DNA from: Prevotellaceae bacterium
GTDB taxonomy: Bacteria > Bacteroidota > Bacteroidia > Bacteroidales > Paludibacteraceae
NCBI GenBank assembly: GCA_020636675.1
Contig: JACJXK010000019.1
Coordinates: 1 to 56,160 of the forward strand
Length of the DNA stretch: 56,160 nt
Direction of reading: 5' to 3'
This document shows positions 25,852 through 36,516 of this stretch, one piece after another. The first letter of the stretch is position 1. The number at the start of each line of letters is the position of its first letter. The notes under the pieces were generated by a model. The model saw only the letters and a list, made by a program, of their open reading frames with translations. It ran no database searches and was not told the DNA's origin. Position numbers and translations under genes: made by a program.

Positions 25852-27519
25852 ATGGATTTTATTAGTAATCTGTTCCTAGGAACTGGTGTCGGTTCCATCC
25901 TTGTGTATCTGTGCCTTACGGCGGCGATAGGCATCTATGTGGGCAAATTGGGAATAAAGGGAGTGAAGCTGGGCATCGCGGGTGTGCTGTTTATGGGAAT
26001 CTTGTTTTCCCATTTCAAAGGTCAGGCGGGCAGTGAACCTCTTAATCCGGAAATCCTTCATTTTATAAAAGAGTTCGGACTGATTCTCTTTATCTATGCA
26101 ATCGGTGTGGATGTGGGGCCGAGATTCGTCAGCTCCTTCCGCAATGATGGTATGACGATGAACTTGATGGCCTGTGCCATATGTGTGCTCGGTACGCTTA
26201 TCGCTTTGGGCTTCTATTTGTTTGCTCATGTTGATCCGGCTGTGATAACCGGGGTGTTGTGTGGTGCGGTCACTAATACTCCCGGACTGGGTGCGGCCCA
26301 GCAGGCGTTGGGTTCCAACCCGGCGGCGATCAATCAGGCGGGCATGGCTTATGCGGTGGCTTATCCGTTCGGAGTTATAGGTATCATCTTGACGATGATT
26401 ATTGTTCGTGTTATTTTCCGAATAAAGATCGATGCGGAAGCATCCGATTACAATAACAAATTGGACAAGAACAGAACACAAAAGTTGGAAAGCGTGGAGA
26501 TTACGGTCAGTAATCCGAATCTTTTCGGTCAGAAAATATCTTACATAAAGGCTTTGGTGGAAAATGAGTTGGCTATCTCCAGAATACAAAGGGGAGAATC
26601 CTTCGTGGTGGCTTCTGAAGACGAAACATTGCAGGAGGGCGACGTTATTTTTGGCGTCTCTTCAACTGAACATATAGCCAAACTGAGGATGAAAATTGGT
26701 AATGTGGAGATTGGCATGAAGAAAGACGTTTCCGGTGCATTGGCTATGTTTAATGTGCTGGTCACAAACCGTAAACTGGCAGGGAAGACAATAGAACAGA
26801 TAGGTATCTATCGAAGGTATGATGCCAATATCACCCGAATATTCCGTGCCGGTATGGAAATCCTTCCTACCAAAAACACGACGATAGAATTGGGAGATAC
26901 GCTTCGAATCGTAGGAAAGAGGGAACTCCTTTCCGATATACAGAAAGAAATAGGAAATTCAGTGCGAGAGCTTGCCATCCCCAATACGATTCCTATTTTT
27001 CTTGGAATCTTCTTGGGCGTGGTGTTGGGTAGCATACCTATTGCCATCCCTGGACTTCCGGTCCCTGCCAAATTGGGGTTGGCCGGAGGCCCGCTCATCG
27101 TGGCGTTGATACTCGGACATAAGGGAAGGATAGGCAAGTTGGATTTTTATATGACTCCGGGTGCCAACATGATGTTGAGGGAGTTGGGTATTATTCTCTT
27201 CTTGTCGTGCGTTGGCCTTTCGTCGGGCACTAACTTTGTGAACACGATATCTGGCGGTGGTTACGTTTGGATGCTTTACGGTGCCATGATTACGTTCGTA
27301 CCGATTTTTTTGGTGTCTGTCGTGGCAAGGTTGATGAAGTTCAATTATCTGAAGATTTGCGGAATAGTATCCGGTTCGATGACAGATCCACCAGCATTGG
27401 AGTATGCCAATTCGTTGGCTCCCATCCAGGCGCAGTCCACGGCATATGCGACGGTTTATCCGCTCACCATGTTTTTGAGGATATTGTTGGCGCAGGTTCT
27501 TATTTTGGCCATAGCATGA
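25852..27519 (+). CDS. AspT/YidE-family putative transporter with TrkA-C domains
   Basis: Polytopic membrane protein of 555 residues built as two repeats of the AspT-YidE-YbjL membrane domain (about 1-190 and 380-555) with two soluble TrkA-C-like segments between them (ITVSNPNLFGQKISYIK..., LVTNRKLAGKTIEQIG...). Characteristic lines are FGLILFIYAIGVDVGPRF, GAVTNTPGLGAAQQAL, and near the end SGSMTDPPALEYAN with TAYATVYPLTMFLRI. The family includes aspartate-alanine exchangers, but the substrate here cannot be read from sequence. Confidence 0.9.
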   Translation: MDFISNLFLGTGVGSILVYLCLTAAIGIYVGKLGIKGVKLGIAGVLFMGILFSHFKGQAGSEPLNPEILHFIKEFGLILFIYAIGVDVGPRFVSSFRNDGMTMNLMACAICVLGTLIALGFYLFAHVDPAVITGVLCGAVTNTPGLGAAQQALGSNPAAINQAGMAYAVAYPFGVIGIILTMIIVRVIFRIKIDAEASDYNNKLDKNRTQKLESVEITVSNPNLFGQKISYIKALVENELAISRIQRGESFVVASEDETLQEGDVIFGVSSTEHIAKLRMKIGNVEIGMKKDVSGALAMFNVLVTNRKLAGKTIEQIGIYRRYDANITRIFRAGMEILPTKNTTIELGDTLRIVGKRELLSDIQKEIGNSVRELAIPNTIPIFLGIFLGVVLGSIPIAIPGLPVPAKLGLAGGPLIVALILGHKGRIGKLDFYMTPGANMMLRELGIILFLSCVGLSSGTNFVNTISGGGYVWMLYGAMITFVPIFLVSVVARLMKFNYLKICGIVSGSMTDPPALEYANSLAPIQAQSTAYATVYPLTMFLRILLAQVLILAIA

Positions 27520-27572
27520 TGCCGTGACCTGATATTTTTTGATTTTCTTATGGAAGGTTGAAAAATAAACGC

Positions 27573-27580
27573 TATATTTG
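27573..27580 (+). promoter_or_regulatory. -7 box TATATTTG for rpsO
   Basis: Exact consensus, 30 bases before the rpsO ATG. The leader is too short to hold a large S15 autoregulatory structure. Confidence 0.6.
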
Positions 27581-27610
27581 CAGCCGATTTAAAAACTAAA
27601 TAAATATATC

Positions 27611-27880
27611 ATGTATTTAAATTCTGAAATAAAGAAACAGATCTTCGAGAATCACGGAAAGTCTAATACCGATACTGGGTCAGCTGAATCTCAGATAGCG
27701 TTATTCTCTTTCCGTATCTCGCATTTGACTGAGCACATGAAGTCAAATAAAAAGGATCATAACACTTCAAGGTCTCTTAAAATGCTAGTAGGAAAGCGTC
27801 GTAGAATGCTTGACTATTTGAAGGAATGTGATATCGAAAGATACCGTGCAATCATCAAGGCTCTTAACCTTAGAAAGTAA
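27611..27880 (+). CDS. rpsO: 30S ribosomal protein S15
   Basis: 89 residues, the normal length. Conserved lines: KKQIFENHGKSNTDTGSAESQIALFSFRI is split here as HGKSNTDTGS and ESQIALFSFRI, then HLTEHMKSNKKDHNT, LVGKRRRMLDYLK and YRAIIKALNLRK. It binds 16S rRNA early in small-subunit assembly. Single gene with its own promoter and terminator. Confidence 0.98.
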   Translation: MYLNSEIKKQIFENHGKSNTDTGSAESQIALFSFRISHLTEHMKSNKKDHNTSRSLKMLVGKRRRMLDYLKECDIERYRAIIKALNLRK

Positions 27881-27901
27881 GAGGTCGTTAGGTCGTTTAG
27901 G

Positions 27902-27932
27902 AAGGCGGATGCTTAGGTGTCCGCCTTTTTTT
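27902..27932 (+). terminator. rpsO terminator
   Basis: 8-bp perfect stem AAGGCGGA with TCCGCCTT (27902-27909 and 27920-27927), T run following. Confidence 0.85.
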
Positions 27933-28112
27933 GCCCATTTTTTTGAATAGGATGGAAAATGAATGCAATGCAGTCGGATCCGGATGGTTGTTTCCCATTT
28001 GGGGATGGTGTGCGTTTGTTGATGCGGAAGTCCGCATCTATGTGGTGGGGCGCTGATGAAATCTCTTTTGGCATTTGCTTGTTGTGAACTCGGATTAATA
28101 CGGAATAAAGTG

Positions 28113-28120
28113 TTATCTTT
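28113..28120 (+). promoter_or_regulatory. -7 box TATCTTTG for the DUF4271-hemD-rnpA-yidD transcript
   Basis: Exact TAnnTTTG match 29 bases upstream of the chosen ATG of the first gene. Confidence 0.6.
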
Positions 28121-28149
28121 GCAGCGTATTTGTCTAATATGGATCCTAA

Positions 28150-29118
28150 ATGCCAACGGAAGCACTTATAACGCAAGATTCGTCCACAGTTCCGGAAAGG
28201 GAGCTTGTAAGTCTGGATAGCCTTTCTCTGCAAGGTGATGATTTGCTGGTGGATTCCACTGCTTATTATTCGTTCGCGCAACCCTATTATAGAGTTTCCC
28301 TCTATATGGATTCCATTCCGGATGAGTCTTTGTTCGTGAGTCGTCCGGTCGATTACCAACGTCTGGTCAACCATACGGAGGGTTATCGGGTTTTGGAGAT
28401 GATCGCAGCAGATTATAAGAAGGAGCATGTGCAATTTCCTTCTAAAGATGGTGTACCACTGCAAGTTAATGTTCAGATGCAGATGTGGTTCACTCCATTC
28501 GTTTTTCTGATGTTTGTCTTGTATGTAGTTGGCTTGGCGTTTAGTCGGCATACCTTTTGGCGGGAGATGAAGGGATTGCTCTTGCCTTCGTTTGAAGATG
28601 CTTTTTATGGAAATACAGCAAAGGAGGAATTTCAAAACAAGGTTTTCCTTTTCTTCCTGTCGGTGATCAATGTCTCCTTGTTTGTCTATTTTTGTTTTAA
28701 CGGGGAAGGAACATTGTCTGTAAATTATCCGTTTGTGTTGGCTATGTTTGCTGTCTCTGTACTGATGTTCTATTTGCTTAAAATATTACTTCTCAGACTG
28801 ATATGTTTCACTTTCTTTGATCCAAAAACATATATAAAGGTAGAAAGGACGTTCTTGCTCATCCGTTCGATGTCAGGAATGTGTTTGATACCAGTCTTGT
28901 TGATTGCCGCATATTCTCCATCCGTATTGCTGATCCCTTCCCTCTATGTCGGAGTGGCGATGTATGCGTTGTTGGAGTTCATTTATTTGTTAAAAATGGT
29001 GTCGCTTTTTTTCAAAGGTACATTTTCGATATTCTATTTGATTTTGTATCTTTGCACCGTTGAGATTTTGCCAGTTATAGCCCTTGTTTTCGGGCTTTCT
29101 TATATGTTAAAGGCTTAA
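28150..29118 (+). CDS. DUF4271 membrane protein
   Basis: 322 residues. A soluble N-terminal ~115 residues is followed by about seven to eight hydrophobic helices (first one WFTPFVFLMFVLYVVGLAF). The family is DUF4271, in Bacteroidota regularly encoded directly before the uroporphyrinogen-III synthase gene, as here with an 11-base gap. Function unknown. The ATG at 28150 is chosen because it follows the -7 box closely and no better start lies downstream before the conserved part. Confidence 0.8.
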   Translation: MPTEALITQDSSTVPERELVSLDSLSLQGDDLLVDSTAYYSFAQPYYRVSLYMDSIPDESLFVSRPVDYQRLVNHTEGYRVLEMIAADYKKEHVQFPSKDGVPLQVNVQMQMWFTPFVFLMFVLYVVGLAFSRHTFWREMKGLLLPSFEDAFYGNTAKEEFQNKVFLFFLSVINVSLFVYFCFNGEGTLSVNYPFVLAMFAVSVLMFYLLKILLLRLICFTFFDPKTYIKVERTFLLIRSMSGMCLIPVLLIAAYSPSVLLIPSLYVGVAMYALLEFIYLLKMVSLFFKGTFSIFYLILYLCTVEILPVIALVFGLSYMLKA

Positions 29119-29129
29119 TTTTTGTCAAA

Positions 29130-29915
29130 ATGTCTAAGATAAAAAGTATTTTGGTATCGCAGCCCCAGCCGACTTCAGAGAAGTCGCCCTATTTCGACAT
29201 CTGTGAAAAATATGGTGTCAAAATAGATTTCAGACCGTTTATAAAGGTAGAACCAATAATGGCCAAGGATTTCAGACAGCAGAAGGTGTCTATTCTTGAT
29301 CATTCTGCCATCGTTTTTACGGCGAAAGCTGCTATCGACCATTTTTTCAGATTGTGCGAGGAGATGCGTGTCACGATTCCGGAGAGTATGAAATATTTCT
29401 GCGTCTCAGAGGCTGTCGCGCTTTATCTGCAGAAATACATACAATACAGGAAACGTAAAATCTTTTTTGGAGCTACCAATAAGATTGAAGATTTGATGAT
29501 TGTGATTAATAAGCATATTGATGAAAAGTTCCTGATTGCGGTTTCTGATGTGTATGATTTGAACAAATCGGTTTCCGAAGACCATAAAAACGACATCATC
29601 GCCTTGATGGATAAAAGTAAGGCTGTCTATACGAAGGCTGTCTGCTATAAGACGGTGAGTGCCGATTTCACCCAAGACAAGGATTTCAATTATGATATGT
29701 TGGTCTTTTTCAGCCCTTCCGGAATCAATTCTCTTTTCAAGAATTTCCCTAATTTTGATCAGGGAGAGGTGAAGATTGGCTGTTTGGGAGCGACGACGGC
29801 TAAGGCGGCCAAGGATGCCGGGCTGCGTGTCGATCTTGAGGCTCCAACTCCTGTGGCTCCTTCTATGGCGGCCGCTATGGAACTGTACATTAAGGAATAC
29901 AATAAAAAGAAATAA
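29130..29915 (+). CDS. hemD: Uroporphyrinogen-III synthase family protein
   Basis: 261 residues with the two-domain HemD layout. The start ILVSQPQPTSEKSPYFDICEK contains the first-strand motif. SAIVFTAKAAIDHFF marks the first domain, MLVFFSPSGINSLFKNF the second (S-P-S-G type loop), and IGCLGATTAKAAKDAGL the late conserved helix. It closes the hydroxymethylbilane ring to uroporphyrinogen III in haem and sirohaem synthesis. HemD is poorly conserved, so the call rests on the loops and on the DUF4271-hemD-rnpA order. Confidence 0.85.
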   Translation: MSKIKSILVSQPQPTSEKSPYFDICEKYGVKIDFRPFIKVEPIMAKDFRQQKVSILDHSAIVFTAKAAIDHFFRLCEEMRVTIPESMKYFCVSEAVALYLQKYIQYRKRKIFFGATNKIEDLMIVINKHIDEKFLIAVSDVYDLNKSVSEDHKNDIIALMDKSKAVYTKAVCYKTVSADFTQDKDFNYDMLVFFSPSGINSLFKNFPNFDQGEVKIGCLGATTAKAAKDAGLRVDLEAPTPVAPSMAAAMELYIKEYNKKK

Positions 29916-30055
29916 TAATATTTCTCTGACCGGGGAAGTGTCCGAAAGTGGAGAAGGTGTTATGAATGACCTTTCTTCTGTTGACAGGCTCGTCTGACTT
30001 TCGGATACTTTCTCTTTTTTTATTCGGATTTGTCCGTTCGCTTAATTTGATCGAG

Positions 30056-30439
30056 ATGTTATATAGAAACACATTCCCTAAGGCGGAACATCTGTGCGGT
30101 AAAACTTCGGTGGATAAGCTTTTCACGGAGGGGAAATCGTTCTTGAGCTATCCTTTGCGGATTGTTTTCTGCCTGTCTGACAAGACTGATGTGCCCGTGC
30201 GTTGCCTGATGGCGGCGCCTAAGAGACGGTTTAAACATGCTGTGGATAGGAATAGATTGAAACGGCAGTTGCGGGAGTCCTATCGACTCAATAAAGGTGT
30301 CCTGCTGTCGGCAGTGGAAGGTAAGGATTATCAATTGTTGGTGGCCTTTAATTATATAGGAGACAAAGTGGAATCTACCGCCTTCGTGGAGAGGAAGATG
30401 AGAGTGGCTTTGGAAAAACTCGCCGCTAAATTGCCATGA
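30056..30439 (+). CDS. rnpA: Ribonuclease P protein component
   Basis: Start at the ATG at 30056, giving 127 residues; an earlier in-frame ATG at 29966 adds a hydrophobic stretch foreign to RnpA. The protein opens YRNTFPKAEHLCGKTSVDKL, which is the RnpA N-terminal strand/helix, and contains the RNA-binding RNR-type motif in FKHAVDRNRLKRQLRESYR. It assists the catalytic RNA in maturing tRNA 5' ends. It overlaps yidD by 4 bases (ATGA). Confidence 0.95.
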   Translation: MLYRNTFPKAEHLCGKTSVDKLFTEGKSFLSYPLRIVFCLSDKTDVPVRCLMAAPKRRFKHAVDRNRLKRQLRESYRLNKGVLLSAVEGKDYQLLVAFNYIGDKVESTAFVERKMRVALEKLAAKLP

Positions 30440-30696
30440 TGGAATCTGCTAATGGTGGAGGAACTCCTGGATTCGTCTCCAGATCGTTTGCAAAGATGTT
30501 GATGTTGCCTGTCTTGTTTTATCGTTATTTCATCTCCCCTTATACACCTCCTTCTTGTAGATATACGCCAACTTGTTCGGAATATGCCCTGATCGCGCTA
30601 AAAAGATATGGGGCAATCAAGGGTCTCTGGCTGACGTTGAAGCGATTGTCCCGTTGCCATCCATGGGGCGGGAGTGGCTATGATCCTGTGCCGTAA
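30436..30696 (+). CDS. yidD: Membrane protein insertion efficiency factor YidD
   Basis: 86 residues with the hallmark Cys-rich core SPYTPPSCRYTPTCSEYA and RCHPWGGSGYDPVP at the end. YidD sits at the inner membrane and helps YidC/Sec insertion. Translationally coupled to rnpA by a 4-base overlap, the standard pairing. An N-terminal 15-residue extension before SRSFAKML is not conserved. Confidence 0.95.
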   Translation: MMESANGGGTPGFVSRSFAKMLMLPVLFYRYFISPYTPPSCRYTPTCSEYALIALKRYGAIKGLWLTLKRLSRCHPWGGSGYDPVP

Positions 30697-30761
30697 TAAG
30701 GTGTGTGCCTGCCTATGTTTGTTTTCCGAAAAACACTGGATAAAATCGGATGAGGACAATT

Positions 30762-31658
30762 TCAGATGAAAATCCTATGGTCATCATTGACGTGGAACAG
30801 CATGTCTGCCCTGGATGGCATCTCCGTGAGCAAGAACCTCGTTAGCCTTTCGTAGTGCGAGATGAACCGTGCCAGTTCCTTGTCGTCCATTACACGCAGG
30901 TTCTTTTTGCCTTGGGTGCGCATCATCAGTTTCTTTTCTTGCAGACTTCTCCACTCGTAGACTTTGTTGAAAGATGGCACCTGCAGCATGACCAATAAGT
31001 CCAATCTCTCAAATAATGGTTTGTATGTAGTTTTGAGTTGGTCGTTGACGTAGCATCTCCATATCCCGTCGGCGTCCTCGGTCTCTTCCAACATGTTGAT
31101 AGGATATGCCAGCTCGTCCTCCGGTTGTTCCGTGGCGCCCATTATCCATCCGTCGAACAGGATCACATCGGGCCGTCCTGTGAACTTCTCCCACTTGGAT
31201 GCGGGGCATCGGTCGTCTGTGGATTTGTCGAATCGGGGTATGCTGGTGATTGCCTTCGCGGCTGCATTGCATAGGGAGTCGAGCGTATGTTCTCCTAACT
31301 TGATGTCGTGAGTGCCAGGAACGCCTCTGGTCAGTAGCAAAGGATGGACTGTTGCCGCCAGCTTCTCCCTCTCGGCTCTAGTCAGATATAGATCGTCGAT
31401 GCTGAGCAGCGCAACTCTCATGCCGAATTCGGTTTCCAATACCACCTTCAGTAGATTGCCGAATGTAGTCTTCCCTGCGCCTTGAGCTCCGTTTATTCCA
31501 ATTATTTGGGTTTTGGAGGCTACGTTTAATCCTTCTGAAATGAGTTTAGCAAGAGGAACATAGATTCGGTCAATGTCGTCCATCAAAATGTTGTCCAGCA
31601 TAAGCTCCTTTAACTTTTCTCTGAAGGCAATACGTGTTTCTGATTCCTTGATTTGCAT
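30762..31658 (-). CDS. D-glycerate 3-kinase-like P-loop kinase (GLYK/Tda10 type)
   Basis: 298-residue kinase of the phosphoribulokinase/uridine-kinase-like group. Walker A is GAQGAGKTT near residue 58, followed by LSIDDLYLT, LLTRGVPGTHDIKLGEHTL and RPDVILFDGWIMG, all typical of the plant glycerate kinase and yeast Tda10 family. A lid segment has EWRSLQEKKLMM. Predicted reaction: D-glycerate plus ATP to 3-phosphoglycerate; substrate choice inside this family is not fully settled. It is convergent with yidD. Confidence 0.85.
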   Translation of the reverse strand: MQIKESETRIAFREKLKELMLDNILMDDIDRIYVPLAKLISEGLNVASKTQIIGINGAQGAGKTTFGNLLKVVLETEFGMRVALLSIDDLYLTRAEREKLAATVHPLLLTRGVPGTHDIKLGEHTLDSLCNAAAKAITSIPRFDKSTDDRCPASKWEKFTGRPDVILFDGWIMGATEQPEDELAYPINMLEETEDADGIWRCYVNDQLKTTYKPLFERLDLLVMLQVPSFNKVYEWRSLQEKKLMMRTQGKKNLRVMDDKELARFISHYERLTRFLLTEMPSRADMLFHVNDDHRIFI

Positions 31659-31760
31659 AAATATCCGGTGTTTTGTTGTTTGTCTGAAATGGAATGAAGA
31701 AAAGTACTATGGTCTCACTCAATCTCATCTCCGTGACTTTTCTTCGTTCTTGTGCGAATA

Positions 31761-31798
31761 AAAAATCTCCTATTCCGGTTTCCGGAAATAGGAGATTT
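31761..31798 (-). terminator. Intrinsic terminator of the SulP transporter gene
   Basis: 12-bp stem AAATCTCCTATT (31763-31774) with AATAGGAGATTT (31787-31798), extended by CCGG pairs, T run on the minus strand. Confidence 0.85.
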
Positions 31799-31822
31799 GG
31801 AATATCTTTTGTAAAAATAAGA

Positions 31823-33538
31823 CTATTTTTTGTCTTTTGAAACATATTCCGAAGATTTTTGCAAAGCTTCGTTTATGTTTGAACAGATGTTTTCTGTGCC
31901 GACCACTTTGTCGAACCCGGCCTTCTCCAAGGTGGAGCGGACGTGCTTGTTTACGCCGGAAAGAACTATCTGGATGCCTTCCTTTTTGGATTGTAGGCAC
32001 AGTGTCTCAAGATTGTGTATGCCGGTTGAGTCGATAAACGGCACCTTTCTCATTCGGATGATTCGTACGTTCGGCTTGTCGCCAACTTCGTTCATGATTT
32101 CGTCAAACTTGTTGGCGATGCCAAAGAAGTACGGCCCGTCTATTTCGTAGACCTCCACGCCGGCAGGAATGATGAGTTTGTCTTCGTGGAGAGTGATGTC
32201 GAGGTTTTCTCCCGGATCAATCTCGTCCTTGAATACTCGGATGACAGAGGCTTCGTTCGTACGTTTCAAGAAAAGTACGATGGCAAGCAGCAGCCCGATT
32301 TCGATGGCGATGGTCAAGTCGAAGATGACAGTCAACGCGAAGGTGACGATTAGTACGGCGAAGTCTGATTTCGGATTCTTGGCCAAAGAGACAAATGTGC
32401 GCCACCCGCTCATGTTGTAGGCCACGATAATCAGGACACCGGCCAGACATGGCATCGGAATGTAACCGACGAGTTGGCCGAGGAACAGAAGCACTAGCAA
32501 AAGGACAATGGCATGGATGATACCTGCGATAGGCGAACGTCCGCCGTTGTTGATGTTGGTCATTGTACGTGCTATGGCTCCTGTGGCGGGTATGCCGCCG
32601 AAAAATGGAGTGACTAGATTGGCTATGCCTTGTCCGACAAGCTCGGTATTGGAGTCGTGCTTGTCTCCGATCACACCGTCTGCGACCATGGCCGAGAGCA
32701 GAGATTCGATGGCTCCTAACATGGCGATGGTGAATGCGGCAGGGAATAGCTGCTGGATGACGTTGATGATGGTCTCCCCCTCTTTTAGTGTCATCTCTGG
32801 CATCTTTGGTGCCGGGATGCCGGAAGGCAAATCGTAGATGTCGCCGATTGTCTCAATGCCTACAACGCCGAAGTATGTCTTTAAAATCCAAACGCCCAAT
32901 GTGATGACGATGATGGATACTAGAGATCCTGGAATCTTCTTTGAAAACTTAGGAGTGATGATGATGATGGCCAAACTTGCCAATCCGATGCCTAATGCCA
33001 ACCAATTGATGTCTCCGGAATGTTGGAAGTAACATATCCATTTTTGGATGAAGTCTGCTGGTACCTTCTCGATGCCGAGTCCGAAAATGTCGTTCATCTG
33101 GGTGGAGAAGATAGTCAGCGCGATACCTCCCGTAAAGCCAACGATGACGGGGTATGGCACAAACTTGATGATGTTTCCCAGCTTGCATACACCCATCACG
33201 ATAAGGATGATGCCCGCCATGACGGTGGCAATCATTAGCCCGCTCAAACCATACTGCTGTATGATGCCGTAGATGATGACGATGAAAGCTCCGGTAGGTC
33301 CTCCTATCTGGACCTTAGTGCCTCCGAATGCCGAAATGATGAATCCGGCTATGATGGCGGTGATCAAACCTTCGGTTGGGCCTACTCCCGATGCGATACC
33401 GAATGCGATGGCGAGTGGTATCGCAACGATACCTACAATGATACCTGCCATGAGGTCTGTTATGAACTTGTCTTTGTTGTAGTCTTTAAGACAAGAGAAA
33501 AGTCTTGGTGCGAAAACACCCGAGATGGAAGCCTTCAT
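31823..33538 (-). CDS. SulP-family inorganic anion transporter with STAS domain
   Basis: 571 residues: a membrane domain of about 12-14 helices followed by a cytoplasmic STAS domain. Landmarks are IPLAIAFGIASGVGPTEGLITA, FGGTKVQIGGPTGAF, GFTGGIAL, and in the middle GIPATGAIARTMTNINNGGRSP. The STAS part has VEVYEIDGPYFFG and VPFIDSTGIHNLE with the switch Ser. SulP proteins carry sulfate, bicarbonate or other anions; the substrate is not readable. Upstream sequence holds a -7 box, a palindrome in the leader and an FNR-type dyad, which suggests redox- or oxygen-linked control. Confidence 0.92.
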   Translation of the reverse strand: MKASISGVFAPRLFSCLKDYNKDKFITDLMAGIIVGIVAIPLAIAFGIASGVGPTEGLITAIIAGFIISAFGGTKVQIGGPTGAFIVIIYGIIQQYGLSGLMIATVMAGIILIVMGVCKLGNIIKFVPYPVIVGFTGGIALTIFSTQMNDIFGLGIEKVPADFIQKWICYFQHSGDINWLALGIGLASLAIIIITPKFSKKIPGSLVSIIVITLGVWILKTYFGVVGIETIGDIYDLPSGIPAPKMPEMTLKEGETIINVIQQLFPAAFTIAMLGAIESLLSAMVADGVIGDKHDSNTELVGQGIANLVTPFFGGIPATGAIARTMTNINNGGRSPIAGIIHAIVLLLVLLFLGQLVGYIPMPCLAGVLIIVAYNMSGWRTFVSLAKNPKSDFAVLIVTFALTVIFDLTIAIEIGLLLAIVLFLKRTNEASVIRVFKDEIDPGENLDITLHEDKLIIPAGVEVYEIDGPYFFGIANKFDEIMNEVGDKPNVRIIRMRKVPFIDSTGIHNLETLCLQSKKEGIQIVLSGVNKHVRSTLEKAGFDKVVGTENICSNINEALQKSSEYVSKDKK

Positions 33539-33581
33539 TGAATTTATTCAGTTTTTAGCGTTATGTATTAAATGCAATTTT

Positions 33582-33599
33582 ATCGTATAAATATACGAT
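33582..33599. repeat. Perfect palindrome in the sulP leader
   Basis: ATCGTATA-AA-TATACGAT, 8-bp arms with a 2-base centre. It lies between the predicted transcription start and the ATG at 33538, so it could be an operator for a dimeric regulator or a small leader hairpin. Confidence 0.55.
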
Positions 33600-33617
33600 T
33601 TTTATGAAAAAATCATG

Positions 33618-33625
33618 CAAATTTA
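33618..33625 (-). promoter_or_regulatory. -7 box TAAATTTG for the SulP gene
   Basis: Exact TAnnTTTG on the minus strand, about 80 bases upstream of the ATG. Confidence 0.5.
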
Positions 33626-33669
33626 CAAAAATTAATTTTGCCATTGTGCAGATTTTGTTTTGTTTTTTA

Positions 33670-33683
33670 TTGATAAATATCAA
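33670..33683. promoter_or_regulatory. FNR-type dyad upstream of the SulP gene
   Basis: TTGAT-AAAT-ATCAA, a perfect match to the CRP/FNR-family FNR box, itself inside a longer 16-base palindrome (33669-33684). The centre is about 65 bases upstream of the predicted start of sulP transcription. Confidence 0.5.
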
Positions 33684-33805
33684 TTTGTAAAAAATGAAAG
33701 GCTTTTTTGTTTGGAGTGTTTGCCGATGTGCGATGGTGGTCCCGGATGGTGATATGATGGGTGCCTATAAGGGAACTGCATGTTTTTATGATGTCTCCAA
33801 TCGAA

Positions 33806-35695
<1,890 letters not shown>

Positions 35696-35712
35696 AAAAT
35701 CGTAATTTATGG

Positions 35713-35720
35713 CAAAGATA
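35713..35720 (-). promoter_or_regulatory. -7 box TATCTTTG for the ABC-F gene
   Basis: Exact consensus on the minus strand 18 bases upstream of the ATG. Confidence 0.6.
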
Positions 35721-35793
35721 ACTTATTTGAATGGATAAAATGTCTTTTGCGTCGAATCTCGTCGTAAAATCGTCAGGTCGTCAGATGTGTGGT

Positions 35794-36498
35794 TTAGCAT
35801 TCCCTAATGATATAGGAGGCGATAAAGTTGCCGAAAGTAGGTGGCATATAGGACACGGTGCCTACGGTCGAAACCTTGTTTTGCTCGTCAGTGCATGGGA
35901 TGATGGCCTTTTCATCGGCCAATTCGGAGCTAAATACGACCGGAAACCCTTTCTTTATGCCTATTTTTCCCAATCTCTTCCTGACGGCTTTCGCTAGGTT
36001 GCAGTTGTATGACTTCGATATGTCTGCAATCTTTATCTGTAGGGGGTCTGTTTTGGCTCCTGCTCCCATGGAGGATATGATCTTCATGCCCCGCTCTATG
36101 ACGTTCTGTATCAGAAAAACTTTCGGGCTGAGCGTATCGATGGCGTCAACCACATAGTCGAAATGGCCGGAGTCTAACAACTGTGGAATGCGTTCGTCTT
36201 TCAGAAATTCGGTGAAAACGGTTATTTTTAGGTTCGGATTGATGTCTAATAGGCGCTTTGCGAGAACTTCTGTCTTGTATTGCCCGATGGTGGAGCGTAG
36301 TGCAACCAGCTGGCGGTTCAGGTTGCTTTCGTTTACCGTATCGCCGTCTACAATGGTCAATGTCCCGATGCCGGCCCGACAAAGCATCTCGGCGGCGTAA
36401 GCGCCTACGCCACCCACTCCAACGATAAGGATGTGCATGTCTCCCATACGGTTTACTCTCTCATCTCCCAAAAGGAGTTTGGTTCTCGTCTGCCACAT
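35794..36498 (-). CDS. tcdA: tRNA threonylcarbamoyladenosine dehydratase (TcdA/CsdL)
   Basis: ThiF/E1-like ATPase of 234 residues that cyclises t6A to ct6A at tRNA position 37. Landmarks: RTKLLLGDERVNRM, the Rossmann loop ILIVGVGGVGAYAAEML, NESNLNRQLVAL and YVVDAIDTLSPK. Cys residues are scattered and not in the CxxC pairs of MoeB, which fits TcdA. It is the last gene of the dgt-UDG-tcdA run, 18 bases after the glycosylase gene. Confidence 0.9.
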   Translation of the reverse strand: MWQTRTKLLLGDERVNRMGDMHILIVGVGGVGAYAAEMLCRAGIGTLTIVDGDTVNESNLNRQLVALRSTIGQYKTEVLAKRLLDINPNLKITVFTEFLKDERIPQLLDSGHFDYVVDAIDTLSPKVFLIQNVIERGMKIISSMGAGAKTDPLQIKIADISKSYNCNLAKAVRKRLGKIGIKKGFPVVFSSELADEKAIIPCTDEQNKVSTVGTVSYMPPTFGNFIASYIIREC

Positions 36499-36516
36499 AG
36501 TGTCTACTTTTTATTT

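Noticed and set aside
29940..30015. Inverted repeat (tccgaaagt / actttcgga) between hemD and rnpA
   Set aside because: Arms are 55 bases apart and the T run starts well after the second arm; not convincing as a terminator, and hemD-rnpA are likely one transcript.
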